From contig JACJGO010000013.1 in assembly GCA_014163555.1 (NCBI GenBank), positions 1 to 64,000 of the forward strand: 64,000 bases of DNA. Direction: 5' to 3'. Each line of letters opens with the position of its first letter. Position 1 is the first letter of the stretch. This DNA is from Flavisolibacter longurius. GTDB lineage: Bacteria; Bacteroidota; Bacteroidia; Chitinophagales; Chitinophagaceae. The position numbers were made by a program, and so were the translations under genes. This document shows, piece by piece, positions 34,080 through 42,100 of this stretch. The notes beneath the pieces are model-generated. The model saw only the letters and a program-made list of their open reading frames with translations, was not told the DNA's origin and did not search any database.

Positions 34080-34818
34080 TCGTCACCTGCTCGCTGGTTT
34101 TTCCGAAACGACGTTCACGGTTCTGGTAATCGATCAGGGCTTCATAAAGATTTTGTTTCCGGAAATCGGGCCAGCGCACTTGCGTAAAATACAGTTCGGC
34201 ATAGGCCAGTTGGTAAAGCAAAAAGTTGGAGATGCGGTATTCCCCGCTGGTACGGATCATCAGCTCCGGGTCGGGAAAATCAGACGTGGTCAGGAATTTT
34301 TGCAGGGTATCCTGGTCAATTTCCTCTACGGCCAGTCGTCCGCTTTTGACTTCGTAGGCAATGCTTTTTACGGCGTTCAGCAACTCCCAGCGACCACTGT
34401 AACTCAGGGCCATCACCAGTTGCAGACCGGTATTTTCACCGGTGATCTGCAGCGCCTCCGCCAGTTCCCGCTGGGCATAATCGGGCAGCATATTGATATC
34501 GCCGATCACATGCAGGCGAATGTTGTTTTTGTTCAGGCTTTCCACTTCCCCGCGGATGGTTTTTACCAGCAGTTCCATCAGGCCCACCACTTCGTATTGC
34601 GGCCTGTCCCAGTTTTCGGTGGAAAACGCATAAAGCGTCAGGTAGCCAATGCCCAATTCGGCGCAGCCTTCCACAATATCCCGTACGCTTTCCACGCCGT
34701 GGTAATGGCCAAACAACCGGTCTTGTCCCTGCTCTTTGGCCCAGCGGCCGTTGCCATCCATAATAATAGCGATGTGCCGGGGCAGACGGCTTTTATCGAT
34801 TTGTTCCAGAAGGTCCAT
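34069..34818 (-). CDS. uppS: Isoprenyl transferase (undecaprenyl diphosphate synthase-like)
   Basis: The 249-residue cis-prenyltransferase makes the C55 lipid carrier for peptidoglycan and LPS. Catalytic D21 is in IIMDGNGRWA; LTLYAFSTENWDRP, ALSYSGRWELLNA and MIRTSGEYRISNFLLYQLAY are the other conserved regions. ATG at 34818. In most Bacteroidota this gene sits directly before bamA; here bamA is about 28 kb away. The last codons lie in a heptamer array, and an octamer array plus promoter box precede the gene. Confidence 0.94.
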   Translation of the reverse strand: MDLLEQIDKSRLPRHIAIIMDGNGRWAKEQGQDRLFGHYHGVESVRDIVEGCAELGIGYLTLYAFSTENWDRPQYEVVGLMELLVKTIRGEVESLNKNNIRLHVIGDINMLPDYAQRELAEALQITGENTGLQLVMALSYSGRWELLNAVKSIAYEVKSGRLAVEEIDQDTLQKFLTTSDFPDPELMIRTSGEYRISNFLLYQLAYAELYFTQVRWPDFRKQNLYEALIDYQNRERRFGKTSEQVTTSL

Positions 34819-34825
34819 GGTAAAA

Positions 34826-34849
34826 GTTTACAAGTTCATGGGTTCACAA
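34826..34849 (+). repeat. Octamer array, GTTCACNN family
   Basis: GTTTACAA, GTTCATGG, GTTCACAA in the leader of uppS, 8 nt before its start codon on the opposite strand. Confidence 0.75.
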
Positions 34850-34875
34850 GTTGTTATCCCGGTGCGAACAGAACG

Positions 34876-34883
34876 CAAAGGTA
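34876..34883 (-). promoter_or_regulatory. -7 box TACCTTTG upstream of uppS
   Basis: Exact TAnnTTTG on the minus strand, 57 nt before the uppS ATG. The octamer array would lie in the transcribed leader. Confidence 0.55.
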
Positions 34884-34973
34884 AACCGCAGAATGGCAGA
34901 AGGGAAAAGATATTGGGATATTCAGAAATGGAATATTTCACGGTTAGCAGAACTCTTTCAATCTTAACGGGCA

Positions 34974-35006
34974 AAAAAAAGCACGGATGTCTTCCGTGCT
35001 TTTTTG
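34974..35006 (-). terminator. Terminator of the DUF6089 transcript (bidirectional)
   Basis: GCACGGA/TCCGTGC stem extended by A8 and T6 flanks, so it can work on both strands. It lies between DUF6089 and uppS, showing they are separate transcription units in part. Confidence 0.8.
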
Positions 35007-35016
35007 TTCTATTTGT

Positions 35017-35058
35017 CAATTGCTCATTGCTTATTGTCAATTGTCAGTTGGCCGTTGG
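35017..35058. repeat. Heptamer array, CAATTGC/CATTGCT family
   Basis: CAATTGC, TCATTGC, TTATTGT, CAATTGT, CAGTTGG, CCGTTGG. It encodes the last residues and the stop of the DUF6089 gene. Confidence 0.85.
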
Positions 35059-35886
35059 GCATTTGTACGACTGCAGGTTCAGGCTGATGGTGAACATGGC
35101 TGTAACAAACTGGTCTTTGTTCTGACTGTTGCCCCGCTGAATGTCTTTTCCGCCAATGCGGGTACCGGTTTCATACGAGCGGTCCTGCAACAGAAACGCC
35201 ACGGACGGTGTGCCATCCGGATTGGGTGGAAAGGCCGCCGGGTCAGCATAGGTTCTGCTCACGTCATCCAGGTAATCGGTATTGGTAAAGCGGTACAGCA
35301 CTTCAAAACCAAGGTTGATACGGTCGTTCAGCGCATATTTCAAGCCCACACCCAACGGAATGGCCAGGGCCATGGTACCGTACTGTTTACGGTCGGGATA
35401 CAAGGTACTCCCCTGTCCTTCGGTGCCCAACTGACGCAGGTTGTATTTTTCATCCTTTAGATATGCATAAGGGTCGAAGCTAAAAGCACTGACACCCAGC
35501 GTTACATAAGGGGTAAAGCTAAAATCCGGATCACCGGGCATAAAGCGGTAAAAATTGAAATCGCCCTGCAGGGCCAGTTCCCATACGTTGGTATTGAAAC
35601 TAAGGTTGCGGCGCTTCATGGCTTCGTTATGCGTATTGTACACATCCGAATACCCGAGTTGGGCAAAATTGCCGGCAAGACGCAGGGCAATGTAGTTACC
35701 GAAATTTTTCCGGAAAAAAAGACCGGCCGCCAGCTTTGGGCGGTTGAGCTTTGCTCTTGTATTCAGATCACCGAAATAATGAGCAGCACCGAGGCCAAAG
35801 CCAAATTCTCCTTCCTGCACAATGCTGTTTTGCGAAAAAAGCGAGAGTGGCAGGCTTAAACATAAAGCAGCGATAAGTTTCTTCAT
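35044..35886 (-). CDS. DUF6089 family outer-membrane beta-barrel protein
   Basis: The 280-residue protein has a signal peptide (MKKLIAALCLSLPLSLFSQ), then EGEFGFGLGAAHYFGDLNT and amphipathic strands typical of DUF6089, a small barrel family found only in Bacteroidota and commonly encoded next to uppS and nadK, as here. No function is established. ATG at 35886 is used rather than the codon 9 nt upstream. The C-terminal residues CPTAN are read from a heptamer array. Confidence 0.88.
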   Translation of the reverse strand: MKKLIAALCLSLPLSLFSQNSIVQEGEFGFGLGAAHYFGDLNTRAKLNRPKLAAGLFFRKNFGNYIALRLAGNFAQLGYSDVYNTHNEAMKRRNLSFNTNVWELALQGDFNFYRFMPGDPDFSFTPYVTLGVSAFSFDPYAYLKDEKYNLRQLGTEGQGSTLYPDRKQYGTMALAIPLGVGLKYALNDRINLGFEVLYRFTNTDYLDDVSRTYADPAAFPPNPDGTPSVAFLLQDRSYETGTRIGGKDIQRGNSQNKDQFVTAMFTISLNLQSYKCPTAN

Positions 35887-36049
35887 CACAATCAAATTCG
35901 TGTCTTACTAGGTTAAACGAAAAAAAGGTTTTTTTGGTATTGGGGTTGGAAGGAATTGAAGGCAATGTATTTATTCAAAACCAAAAATCAAAAGCAGGGG
36001 ATAAAAAAAATGGACGCTTAAAGGAAAATCGCGTATTTATCCACAGCCC

Positions 36050-36928
36050 TTAATTCCGCTTATCCAGTCCCCACGATAATTTGTTGCGCAGGGTTTGCAA
36101 AAAGTTGTTTTCGTTCAGCCGTACAAGGTTAATCGAAAAATTTTCCCTGCGTACGGCCAGCAATACGTTTTTGTCCACCCATTCGCGGCGGGAGTCCAGG
36201 GCACAGATGATCTCGTCGGCACGGCTTTCCACTTCAAACGAAACAATGGTATTGTCCGGAATCACAATAGGCCGTACGTTGAGGTTGTGCGGTGCAATGG
36301 GCGTCAGTACAAATGAACCCGATTCAGGAAAGACCACGGGGCCTGCACAACTCAGCGAGTAGCCCGTTGACCCGGTTGGGGTGGCCAGAATCAGGCCATC
36401 GGCCCAGTAGGTATTCAGCAACTCCCCGTTGATGTACGTATGAATCTTGATCATAGGGGCAATGTCCCGTTTGTGAATAGCAAATTCATTCAGGGCATAG
36501 GGCACATCATTGAACAGGGGAATGTTGGAGTCGAGGTGAATGAGTGATCGCTTGTCGATAATATAGGAACGCCGGGCCAGGGCTTTTACCGCTTCCGCCA
36601 TTTCATCGGGACCAATGGAGGCGAGGAAGCCCAGTCGTCCGAAATTAATGCCGACAACAGGAATATTTTTTTCCCGGATCAGGGTTACGGTATCCAATAA
36701 GGTGCCGTCGCCACCCAGGCTGATGAGAAAATCAATATCGCTGGTAAGTTCAGAATGGTGCGAGAATGTTTGAGTATCCGGGGGGAGAGTCAGGTAACGG
36801 ATCAGTTGTTCGTAGTATTCCGAGAAAATGACCGCCTGAATGCCTTCTTTCGTAAGCTCGTCAAAAAAAAATTGAATGTTTTGTTGTTGTGTGCTTTCCA
36901 GCACCCGGCTATAGATCGCTACTTTCAA
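36050..36928 (-). CDS. nadK: NAD kinase
   Basis: The 292-residue enzyme phosphorylates NAD to NADP. The conserved GGDGT is at 72-76, INFGRLGFLA around 94, the ATPTGSTGYSLSCAGP motif around 180-195 and NLNVRPIVIPD further on. The start codon is TTG at 36928 (then AAA GTA GCG), with no alternative ATG nearby. Located between DUF6089 and an Omp85-like gene on the same strand. Confidence 0.94.
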   Translation of the reverse strand: MKVAIYSRVLESTQQQNIQFFFDELTKEGIQAVIFSEYYEQLIRYLTLPPDTQTFSHHSELTSDIDFLISLGGDGTLLDTVTLIREKNIPVVGINFGRLGFLASIGPDEMAEAVKALARRSYIIDKRSLIHLDSNIPLFNDVPYALNEFAIHKRDIAPMIKIHTYINGELLNTYWADGLILATPTGSTGYSLSCAGPVVFPESGSFVLTPIAPHNLNVRPIVIPDNTIVSFEVESRADEIICALDSRREWVDKNVLLAVRRENFSINLVRLNENNFLQTLRNKLSWGLDKRN

Positions 36929-36938
36929 AATTGTTCCC

Positions 36939-37010
36939 GTTTACTGTTCACAGTTTACCGTTTACAGCGTTTAATAACTGTAAACTATGAACGGAAAACT
37001 GTAAACGTTC
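36939..37010. repeat. Paired heptamer arrays, GTTTACT / AACTGTA family
   Basis: Left arm 36939-36966: GTTTACT, GTTCACA, GTTTACC, GTTTACA. Right arm 36976-37010: AACTGTA, AACTATG, AACGGAA, AACTGTA, AACGTTC, inverted sense, only 9 nt apart. The pair fills the space between the Omp85-like stop and the nadK start. Confidence 0.92.
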
Positions 37011-38458
37011 TATTGATGTAAATATATAGCGTTTTGCCCTAACTGGTTAAAGCTCCACTCGATCTTGAAAATCATGTCGGCAAAGGCAATAATGTCCAGT
37101 CCAAAGCCGGTGCTGTAGAGCATCCGGTTATTTAGTTGGTTGCGGTACTGCGATTCGTTGGGATTGTACGAATAGCCGGCATTGACGTAAGTTTTGGCAT
37201 ACACCTTCAGCGGTACGCTGCGCAGCGATTTGAACCATTTGTTGGTTGGCAGCGGAATCTCTGTTTTCAAAACATTAAAGCCGATAGTAGCCTTGGTATA
37301 ACCGCCGGTTACCCCGTCCACAATATAGTTTTCGTAACCCTGCAGGTAAGCATCGCCGTACCCCATAAACCGCTGCGTAATGTAGGGCTGGCGGAAGGGC
37401 AGCTTGAGTACACCACCGGCGTTGAGGCTAAAATAACTTTTTGACCCCAATGCCCAGAAGTTGGTACCGGTAGCCGTTAACTGCCAAAGATTGATGGCGC
37501 CGCCAAAACCCGCTTTGTGCAGGGTAATGGTAGCCCGGCGGCCCCGGGTGGGATAGGGGTTAAAATCATGGTCGAGAAAAGAGACGTTATACGTAAAATA
37601 AGGATAGCTGTAGGAGTTATTGGCCGGCGCAAAGAGTGCATTCAGCTTCATCACCGTATCGCCTACACGGTTATAGTTAAAGCCAACGGTAAACGTATGT
37701 TTTGTTTTGATGGCCGGACGGTACGCCACATCGATTGAGCTTTCCACAAATTCGTAGAGGTAGCCATCAGGATTTTTTACCGGCAGCAATTTGTTGTTTT
37801 CAGTAGCGTAATTCAGTTCCCGGTTTTTGCCATGACTGAAATTGATACTGGACGACCATTTCAGTTCCTTGTCCAGGAAAAAGCCCTGGTATTGAAGAGC
37901 GAATTTTTTGGTGTAGCCATTGGCCAGGTGCAGGTGCATTTTATCGCCACGACCGGAAAAATTGAATTGTGAAAGTTTGATGCCATAGTTGAGGTGCTCC
38001 AACTTACGACCCCGTTCATTCCATTGTGAAAAAGTTCCATTAGCTACCCGAACAAACGGCTGCGGAAAAAAATACCAGCGTTCTTCCACATCCACATTTA
38101 TATAGACATCGTGTTCCTGTAAACTGCGAAGCGTTACTTCCACCGTGCGGAAAAGCGAAGTATTCATCAGTTGGCGTTTCGACTGCTCCAGTTTTTCAAT
38201 GATAACGGGCAGTGGATAGGCTTCTCCGTCGGCAAAGGAAAGTTCCCGCAAGACCGTTGACCGGCGGGTACGTTTGTTCCCGCTCACGGAAATTTCGCGA
38301 ATGGTAAATTCAACATTGGAAGTTGTATCCAGTACAGCTTCCCCAGGACTTTTCGTGGAATAGAAAAAGGTTTGCGCAACAGAAGCTTCCTGTGCAACCA
38401 GTTGCTTGCTTAACAAAAGCAACACCCAACATCCCATTATCAGCAAGCAAGTTTTCAT
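37010..38458 (-). CDS. Omp85-type outer-membrane protein with one POTRA domain
   Basis: A 482-residue BamA-superfamily protein: signal peptide (to about residue 22, KQLVAQ), a single POTRA domain (about 50-130, EFTIREISVSGNKRTRRSTVL to EERWYF), and a C-terminal barrel (about 150-482). Shorter than BamA (five POTRAs). Single-POTRA members of this group are seen across Bacteroidota; role unknown, possibly in insertion of a specific surface protein. Followed by nadK on the same strand. Confidence 0.83.
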   Translation of the reverse strand: MKTCLLIMGCWVLLLLSKQLVAQEASVAQTFFYSTKSPGEAVLDTTSNVEFTIREISVSGNKRTRRSTVLRELSFADGEAYPLPVIIEKLEQSKRQLMNTSLFRTVEVTLRSLQEHDVYINVDVEERWYFFPQPFVRVANGTFSQWNERGRKLEHLNYGIKLSQFNFSGRGDKMHLHLANGYTKKFALQYQGFFLDKELKWSSSINFSHGKNRELNYATENNKLLPVKNPDGYLYEFVESSIDVAYRPAIKTKHTFTVGFNYNRVGDTVMKLNALFAPANNSYSYPYFTYNVSFLDHDFNPYPTRGRRATITLHKAGFGGAINLWQLTATGTNFWALGSKSYFSLNAGGVLKLPFRQPYITQRFMGYGDAYLQGYENYIVDGVTGGYTKATIGFNVLKTEIPLPTNKWFKSLRSVPLKVYAKTYVNAGYSYNPNESQYRNQLNNRMLYSTGFGLDIIAFADMIFKIEWSFNQLGQNAIYLHQ

Positions 38459-38700
38459 TAGCGGCTTACCTCACATAATTGTATTAAAATAACGTACCGA
38501 ACCCTCAAAACTGGTGTAAGTGAAAAGGAAGTTAATGAAATTTCATATCAGAAGGCCAGTAAAATTTGTGCAGACCCTTATAAATCACTGTTTTGAACTT
38601 TCCAGCTTTGCTTCCTAGTGGTCATTAAATCATCATGGAAATTATCGTCTGAAGAGGTGCAGGGTGTAGAATCGGCTTGCTATTCCGGGATTGTACAGTG

Positions 38701-39357
38701 CTAAATGTTCAGGTAATTCATCAGGTTGTCGTAATTGGTCCGAAGCTCATTCTGGTAAAGCTCCTCACCAAAATAGTGTTTTACGTTGTATTCATACCGC
38801 TGAAACGTACTCACCAGGTCCGATACTTCTATTTTATTAACACGGATCGTAACCTGGATGGTGCCATTTTCCGGGTCGGTAAGGGTGTTGAGCTGGGTAA
38901 TTTGAGCATCAACGGATTCCACAATACGGTTGATCTCGGTAAACGAGTACTGGTGTGTATCAATCTCCAAGACAATCAGGGCGCCGGGCTGGCTAAGGCT
39001 CATAAAATCCGAGGCATTGCGCAACAGATCCGTGTAGGTAACAATACCCAGGAGCTGCTTTTCTTCCACCACTGGAACGATACTCAGTTTATTGACAACC
39101 GCTGTTTGAATGGCTTTTAAAAAGTGCTCGTTGGCCTGCACCGATGTGGTGCCGTCGGAAATGTGAAGATCGGTTAGCTGCGTTTCTTCGTCGTTTTGGA
39201 GCAGTTGCTCCTCGCTGATGATCCCGAGATAGCTGTCGTTCTCCACCACCGGCAGGTGCGCCACATGATAATCGTTCATCAGCTGCAAGGCATGATAAAC
39301 CGTATCATCTTTATGGAGATATGGAATGGCGTTCGATATGAGATCACGGGTTAACAT
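38701..39357 (-). CDS. CBS domain pair protein
   Basis: The 218-residue protein has two CBS domains (about 1-60 and 70-130; DYHVAHLPVVENDSYLGIISEE and KLSIVPVVEEKQLLGIVTY) and a C-terminal ACT-like beta-alpha region (GALIVLEIDTHQYSFTEINRIVE). It probably binds an adenine nucleotide and regulates a partner. It is conserved upstream of nadK in many Bacteroidota. ATG at 39357 is used; the TTG-started extension to 39384 is unsupported. Confidence 0.85.
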   Translation of the reverse strand: MLTRDLISNAIPYLHKDDTVYHALQLMNDYHVAHLPVVENDSYLGIISEEQLLQNDEETQLTDLHISDGTTSVQANEHFLKAIQTAVVNKLSIVPVVEEKQLLGIVTYTDLLRNASDFMSLSQPGALIVLEIDTHQYSFTEINRIVESVDAQITQLNTLTDPENGTIQVTIRVNKIEVSDLVSTFQRYEYNVKHYFGEELYQNELRTNYDNLMNYLNI

Positions 39358-39390
39358 AGCACGGTGATATATACAATTAGACAAGCGATC

Positions 39391-40167
39391 CTATACAACT
39401 GTTGCAGTGGCCGCCAGTTTTTTCAAAAAATTTTCTAAGATCACGTTAAACTCCCCGGCTTGTTCCATCATCGGCGCATGGCCGCAACGGTCAATAAAAT
39501 GGAGTTCACTATTCGGTATCAAACGTTGAAATTCCCGTGCCACAAAAGGAGGGGTAATGGTATCGTTGTTTCCCCAAACCAATAAAGTGGGTTGCTGTAT
39601 GTTCTGCAATTCTTCGCCCAGGTTGTTTCGGATGGCGCTTTTAGCCAGTGCAATAATTTTGATGACTTTCAGCCGGTTGCGGGTAATTTCAAACACTTCA
39701 TCCACAAGTTCATTGGTGGCCATAGCCGGATCATAAAACGTCAGCTCTGTCTTTTTTCGTATGTATTCGTAATCACCCCGTTTGGGATAGGTGTCGCCCA
39801 TGCCGTTTTCAAACAGGCCCGACGAGCCAGTAAGGATCAGCGACTTAATACGTTCGGGATGTTTCAGGGTATGCACCAGCGCTACGTGGCCGCCCAGTGA
39901 ATTTCCAAGTAGGTGAACCCCGCGGTAGTCCTTTGTTTCCAAAAACTTGTGTACATGCTTGGCCAGTCCGCCAACGGTTGTGTGTAAAATATCCAGTTCA
40001 AAAAGCGGCAGCAGGGGCACCACCACTTTGTACTGGTGCCTGAAATGTTCCACCAGATCTTTAAAGTTGCTCAAGGCACCAAATAACCCGTGCAGCAATA
40101 CGAGGGGTTCGCCCTCTCCCTCTTCAACATACTTAAACCTTCCTAATTCTTTAACCTTGTATTGCAT
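39391..40167 (-). CDS. Alpha/beta hydrolase
   Basis: The 258-residue protein is a soluble alpha/beta hydrolase with oxyanion-hole segment VLLHGLFGAL, nucleophile S90 in GNSLGG, an acidic residue in WGNNDTITPP and the catalytic His in RCGHAPMMEQ near the C-terminus. Substrate unknown; the overall pattern resembles small ester or C-C hydrolases. It lies 33 nt upstream of the CBS gene, same strand, and is probably the first gene of the run to nadK. Confidence 0.85.
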   Translation of the reverse strand: MQYKVKELGRFKYVEEGEGEPLVLLHGLFGALSNFKDLVEHFRHQYKVVVPLLPLFELDILHTTVGGLAKHVHKFLETKDYRGVHLLGNSLGGHVALVHTLKHPERIKSLILTGSSGLFENGMGDTYPKRGDYEYIRKKTELTFYDPAMATNELVDEVFEITRNRLKVIKIIALAKSAIRNNLGEELQNIQQPTLLVWGNNDTITPPFVAREFQRLIPNSELHFIDRCGHAPMMEQAGEFNVILENFLKKLAATATVV

Positions 40168-40338
40168 GAATCTGTGTTCTGATGTTGCTAAAGTAACTGT
40201 TTTTTAGTTAAAGCTATTTGTACGAAGCCGTTAGCCGATTGCCTTTTGCCATCAGCAATCTGTTGCCAAAAAGACCATTGAATTTTGTGATAACCCAACA
40301 GCGCAAAATGGTGGTGACCATTTGTTGATAGCAACCAA

Positions 40339-40881
40339 TCATTGTGTTGCCTTGTTGGTTCCCACTTCTTCAAAAAAGTGGAGCAAATCGGCAAACATAT
40401 CCCGGAAGAGAGGAATAACTGTGCCAACAGCCGCAATGAGTTTGGGCGCAAACGGCGCAATATAGGGATACACAACCGATGCTTCAATGGTTGCGGGCTG
40501 CAGTACCGAAAGCTGCGTTGCATAAAAAAGGATGATGCTGTAGATAAAATAATAAATGAGGATGTAGAACACCATACCGCCAATTCGGTTCAGCCATCCC
40601 AGCATCATCATTTTTACTGCGCTTTCAATGGCCTTGGCGCCAAGCCGAACCAGCAATACCACCAGGGCAAACACTACCAAAAAGGAAATAAAAGGAAGCC
40701 AGCGTTGCGAAACCTGTATGTTGGTGCCGATATAATCGGCCACAAATGTGGAGAGCTTAAGCGCAGCCGCCAGGCCAATGAGGTAAGCAAGAAACGAAAA
40801 CAGGGCCACGATGAGACCCCTGCTCAACCCTTTGAACACGGCTATGATGAGTAGAACAACAGCGATGATGTCAATCAGCAT
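40339..40881 (-). CDS. CvpA family membrane protein
   Basis: A 180-residue membrane protein with four hydrophobic helices and the CvpA signature (DIIAVVLLIIAVFKGLSRGLI). The family is linked to colicin V production in E. coli and to envelope or purine-stress phenotypes, without a settled function. ATG at 40881 is used; a TTG three codons upstream falls in an octamer array. Confidence 0.82.
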   Translation of the reverse strand: MLIDIIAVVLLIIAVFKGLSRGLIVALFSFLAYLIGLAAALKLSTFVADYIGTNIQVSQRWLPFISFLVVFALVVLLVRLGAKAIESAVKMMMLGWLNRIGGMVFYILIYYFIYSIILFYATQLSVLQPATIEASVVYPYIAPFAPKLIAAVGTVIPLFRDMFADLLHFFEEVGTNKATQ

Positions 40882-40890
40882 AAAATTCAA

Positions 40891-40998
40891 TTCACGTATT
40901 CACGTGTTCACGTGTTCACAAGTTGATAAGGGCCAGAACTGGCTTTGGCAGCCATGTCATGAACCCGTGAACTTGTGAACCTGTAAACTTGTGAACTT
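40891..40998. repeat. Paired octamer arrays, TTCACGTN / GTGAACNN family
   Basis: Left arm 40891-40922: TTCACGTA, TTCACGTG, TTCACGTG, TTCACAAG. Right arm 40959-40998: ATGAACCC, GTGAACTT, GTGAACCT, GTAAACTT, GTGAACTT. The pair fills the cvpA-yqeY gap; the right arm overlaps the yqeY stop codon. Confidence 0.92.
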
Positions 40999-41449
40999 AT
41001 TTCGCGAGAAGTTCCTTCACGGCGGCTGAGATGGATTTACCATCGGCCCGGCCGGCCAGTTGTTTTGTAGCCACGCCCATTACTTTGCCCATATCGGCTG
41101 GGGAGGAAGCTCCGGTTTGCGCAATAATGTTTTGCAATTCTGCCCGCAGTTCTTCAGGACTTAGCTGCTTGGGCAGGAATTTTTCGATCACACGGATTTC
41201 TTCTTCTTCTTTCTGGGCCAGGTCGGTGCGACCCTGTTGCTGAAAGATCTCCAGCGAGTCTTTGCGCTGCTTGACCATTTTCTGCAGAACAGTTAGTTCC
41301 TTGTCGGTCGTAATCTCGCCACCGGCGCCGGGTTCGGTTTTGGCCTTGATGATCTCGGCTTTAATGGCCCGCAGCCCCCTTAGGGCCGCTTCGTCTTTTG
41401 CTTTCATGGCTTCTTTCATTTCCGCCATGATTTGTTGTTCCAAACGCAT
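40997..41449 (-). CDS. GatB/YqeY domain-containing protein
   Basis: The 150-residue protein matches the YqeY family, the stand-alone form of the helical tail domain of GatB (tRNA amidotransferase): RGLRAIKAEIIKAKTEPG, IEKFLPKQLSPEELR and PADMGKVMGVATKQLAGRAD are typical. It may bind tRNA; no catalytic role is established. ATG at 41449. Confidence 0.9.
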   Translation of the reverse strand: MRLEQQIMAEMKEAMKAKDEAALRGLRAIKAEIIKAKTEPGAGGEITTDKELTVLQKMVKQRKDSLEIFQQQGRTDLAQKEEEEIRVIEKFLPKQLSPEELRAELQNIIAQTGASSPADMGKVMGVATKQLAGRADGKSISAAVKELLAK

Positions 41450-41458
41450 ATAGAAAAG

Positions 41459-41510
41459 GTTTGTAGTTGGTCGTTTGTGGTTTTTGAGCAGGACACGCCG
41501 CGGCGTGTCC
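41459..41510. repeat. Heptamer array GTTTGTA plus a 20-bp perfect palindrome
   Basis: GTTTGTA, GTTGGTC, GTTTGTG, GTTTTTG at 41459-41486, followed at 41491-41510 by a 20-bp perfect palindrome with arm GGACACGCCG. A 9-nt doublet TTCGTGCAA, TCCGTGCAA follows at 41532-41549. Confidence 0.8.
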
Positions 41511-41559
41511 CTACGTTTGCTGTTCAGAAAATTCGTGCAATCCGTGCAAAAATTCTTGT

Positions 41560-41907
41560 TTAAGCCTTATTTTCCTTCATCTGCAGTTCCTGGAATTTCT
41601 GGTAGAACTGCTGGGCAAAGGCCTTCATGTCGTCGGTAAGTTCCGTCATGCGGGTGGCCCGCTGAAAGGTGTCGGCCATGGTCATCATGGTCTGGTAATA
41701 AAAATCGGCCATTTCGTCCACCATCATTTTCTGCGTCCACAGGTCAATGCGCAGGGCCGCTTTATCAGCGCCATCCCAAAGCGAAAGCATAAAAGCTCTT
41801 GCCTGCTGGGGTTTTTCTATGCTACTATCAGTAGCCGTCCACTCAATTGCCGAAGGCACTTTCTGCTCGTCCAGCTCTACATCTATTTTGATTGTTGATT
41901 TTGCCAT
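41560..41907 (-). CDS. gldC: Gliding motility protein GldC
   Basis: The 115-residue protein matches GldC, a small cytoplasmic protein linked to gliding in Bacteroidota: MAKSTIKIDVELDEQKVP at the start, then IEWTATDS and AFMLSLWDGADKAALRIDLWT. Many non-motile T9SS-bearing species keep it. ATG at 41907 is chosen; the longer frame to 41991 runs into repeats. A promoter box lies just upstream. Fits with the T9SS cargo gene at the left edge of the window. Confidence 0.9.
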   Translation of the reverse strand: MAKSTIKIDVELDEQKVPSAIEWTATDSSIEKPQQARAFMLSLWDGADKAALRIDLWTQKMMVDEMADFYYQTMMTMADTFQRATRMTELTDDMKAFAQQFYQKFQELQMKENKA

Positions 41908-41924
41908 GTGTTTGATTTTCGCGG

Positions 41925-41932
41925 CGAAGATA
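41925..41932 (-). promoter_or_regulatory. -7 box TATCTTCG of gldC
   Basis: On the minus strand TATCTTCG ends 17 nt before the gldC ATG. Confidence 0.5.
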
Positions 41933-41945
41933 GGAAGGGAGGAGG

Positions 41946-42100
41946 TGAAACGTGAGACGTGAGATATCAGATGTGAAACAGATGAGTTCACAAGTTTATG
42001 GGTTCACTTGTTCACGAGTTGAGGGCCCAACTAACTTTCACAAAAAAGATTGAATCTATAGTGTTGCTACGGTTTCACGTCTGGCGTTTGACCTCTCACG
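41946..42100. repeat. Paired heptamer arrays (GTGAAAC / TTTCACG) with a nested octamer array
   Basis: Left arm 41946-41980: GTGAAAC, GTGAGAC, GTGAGAT, ATCAGAT, GTGAAAC. Octamers 41987-42018: GTTCACAA, GTTTATGG, GTTCACTT, GTTCACGA. Right arm 42073-42100: TTTCACG, TCTGGCG, TTTGACC, TCTCACG, which encodes the last codons of the GT4 gene. Confidence 0.9.
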
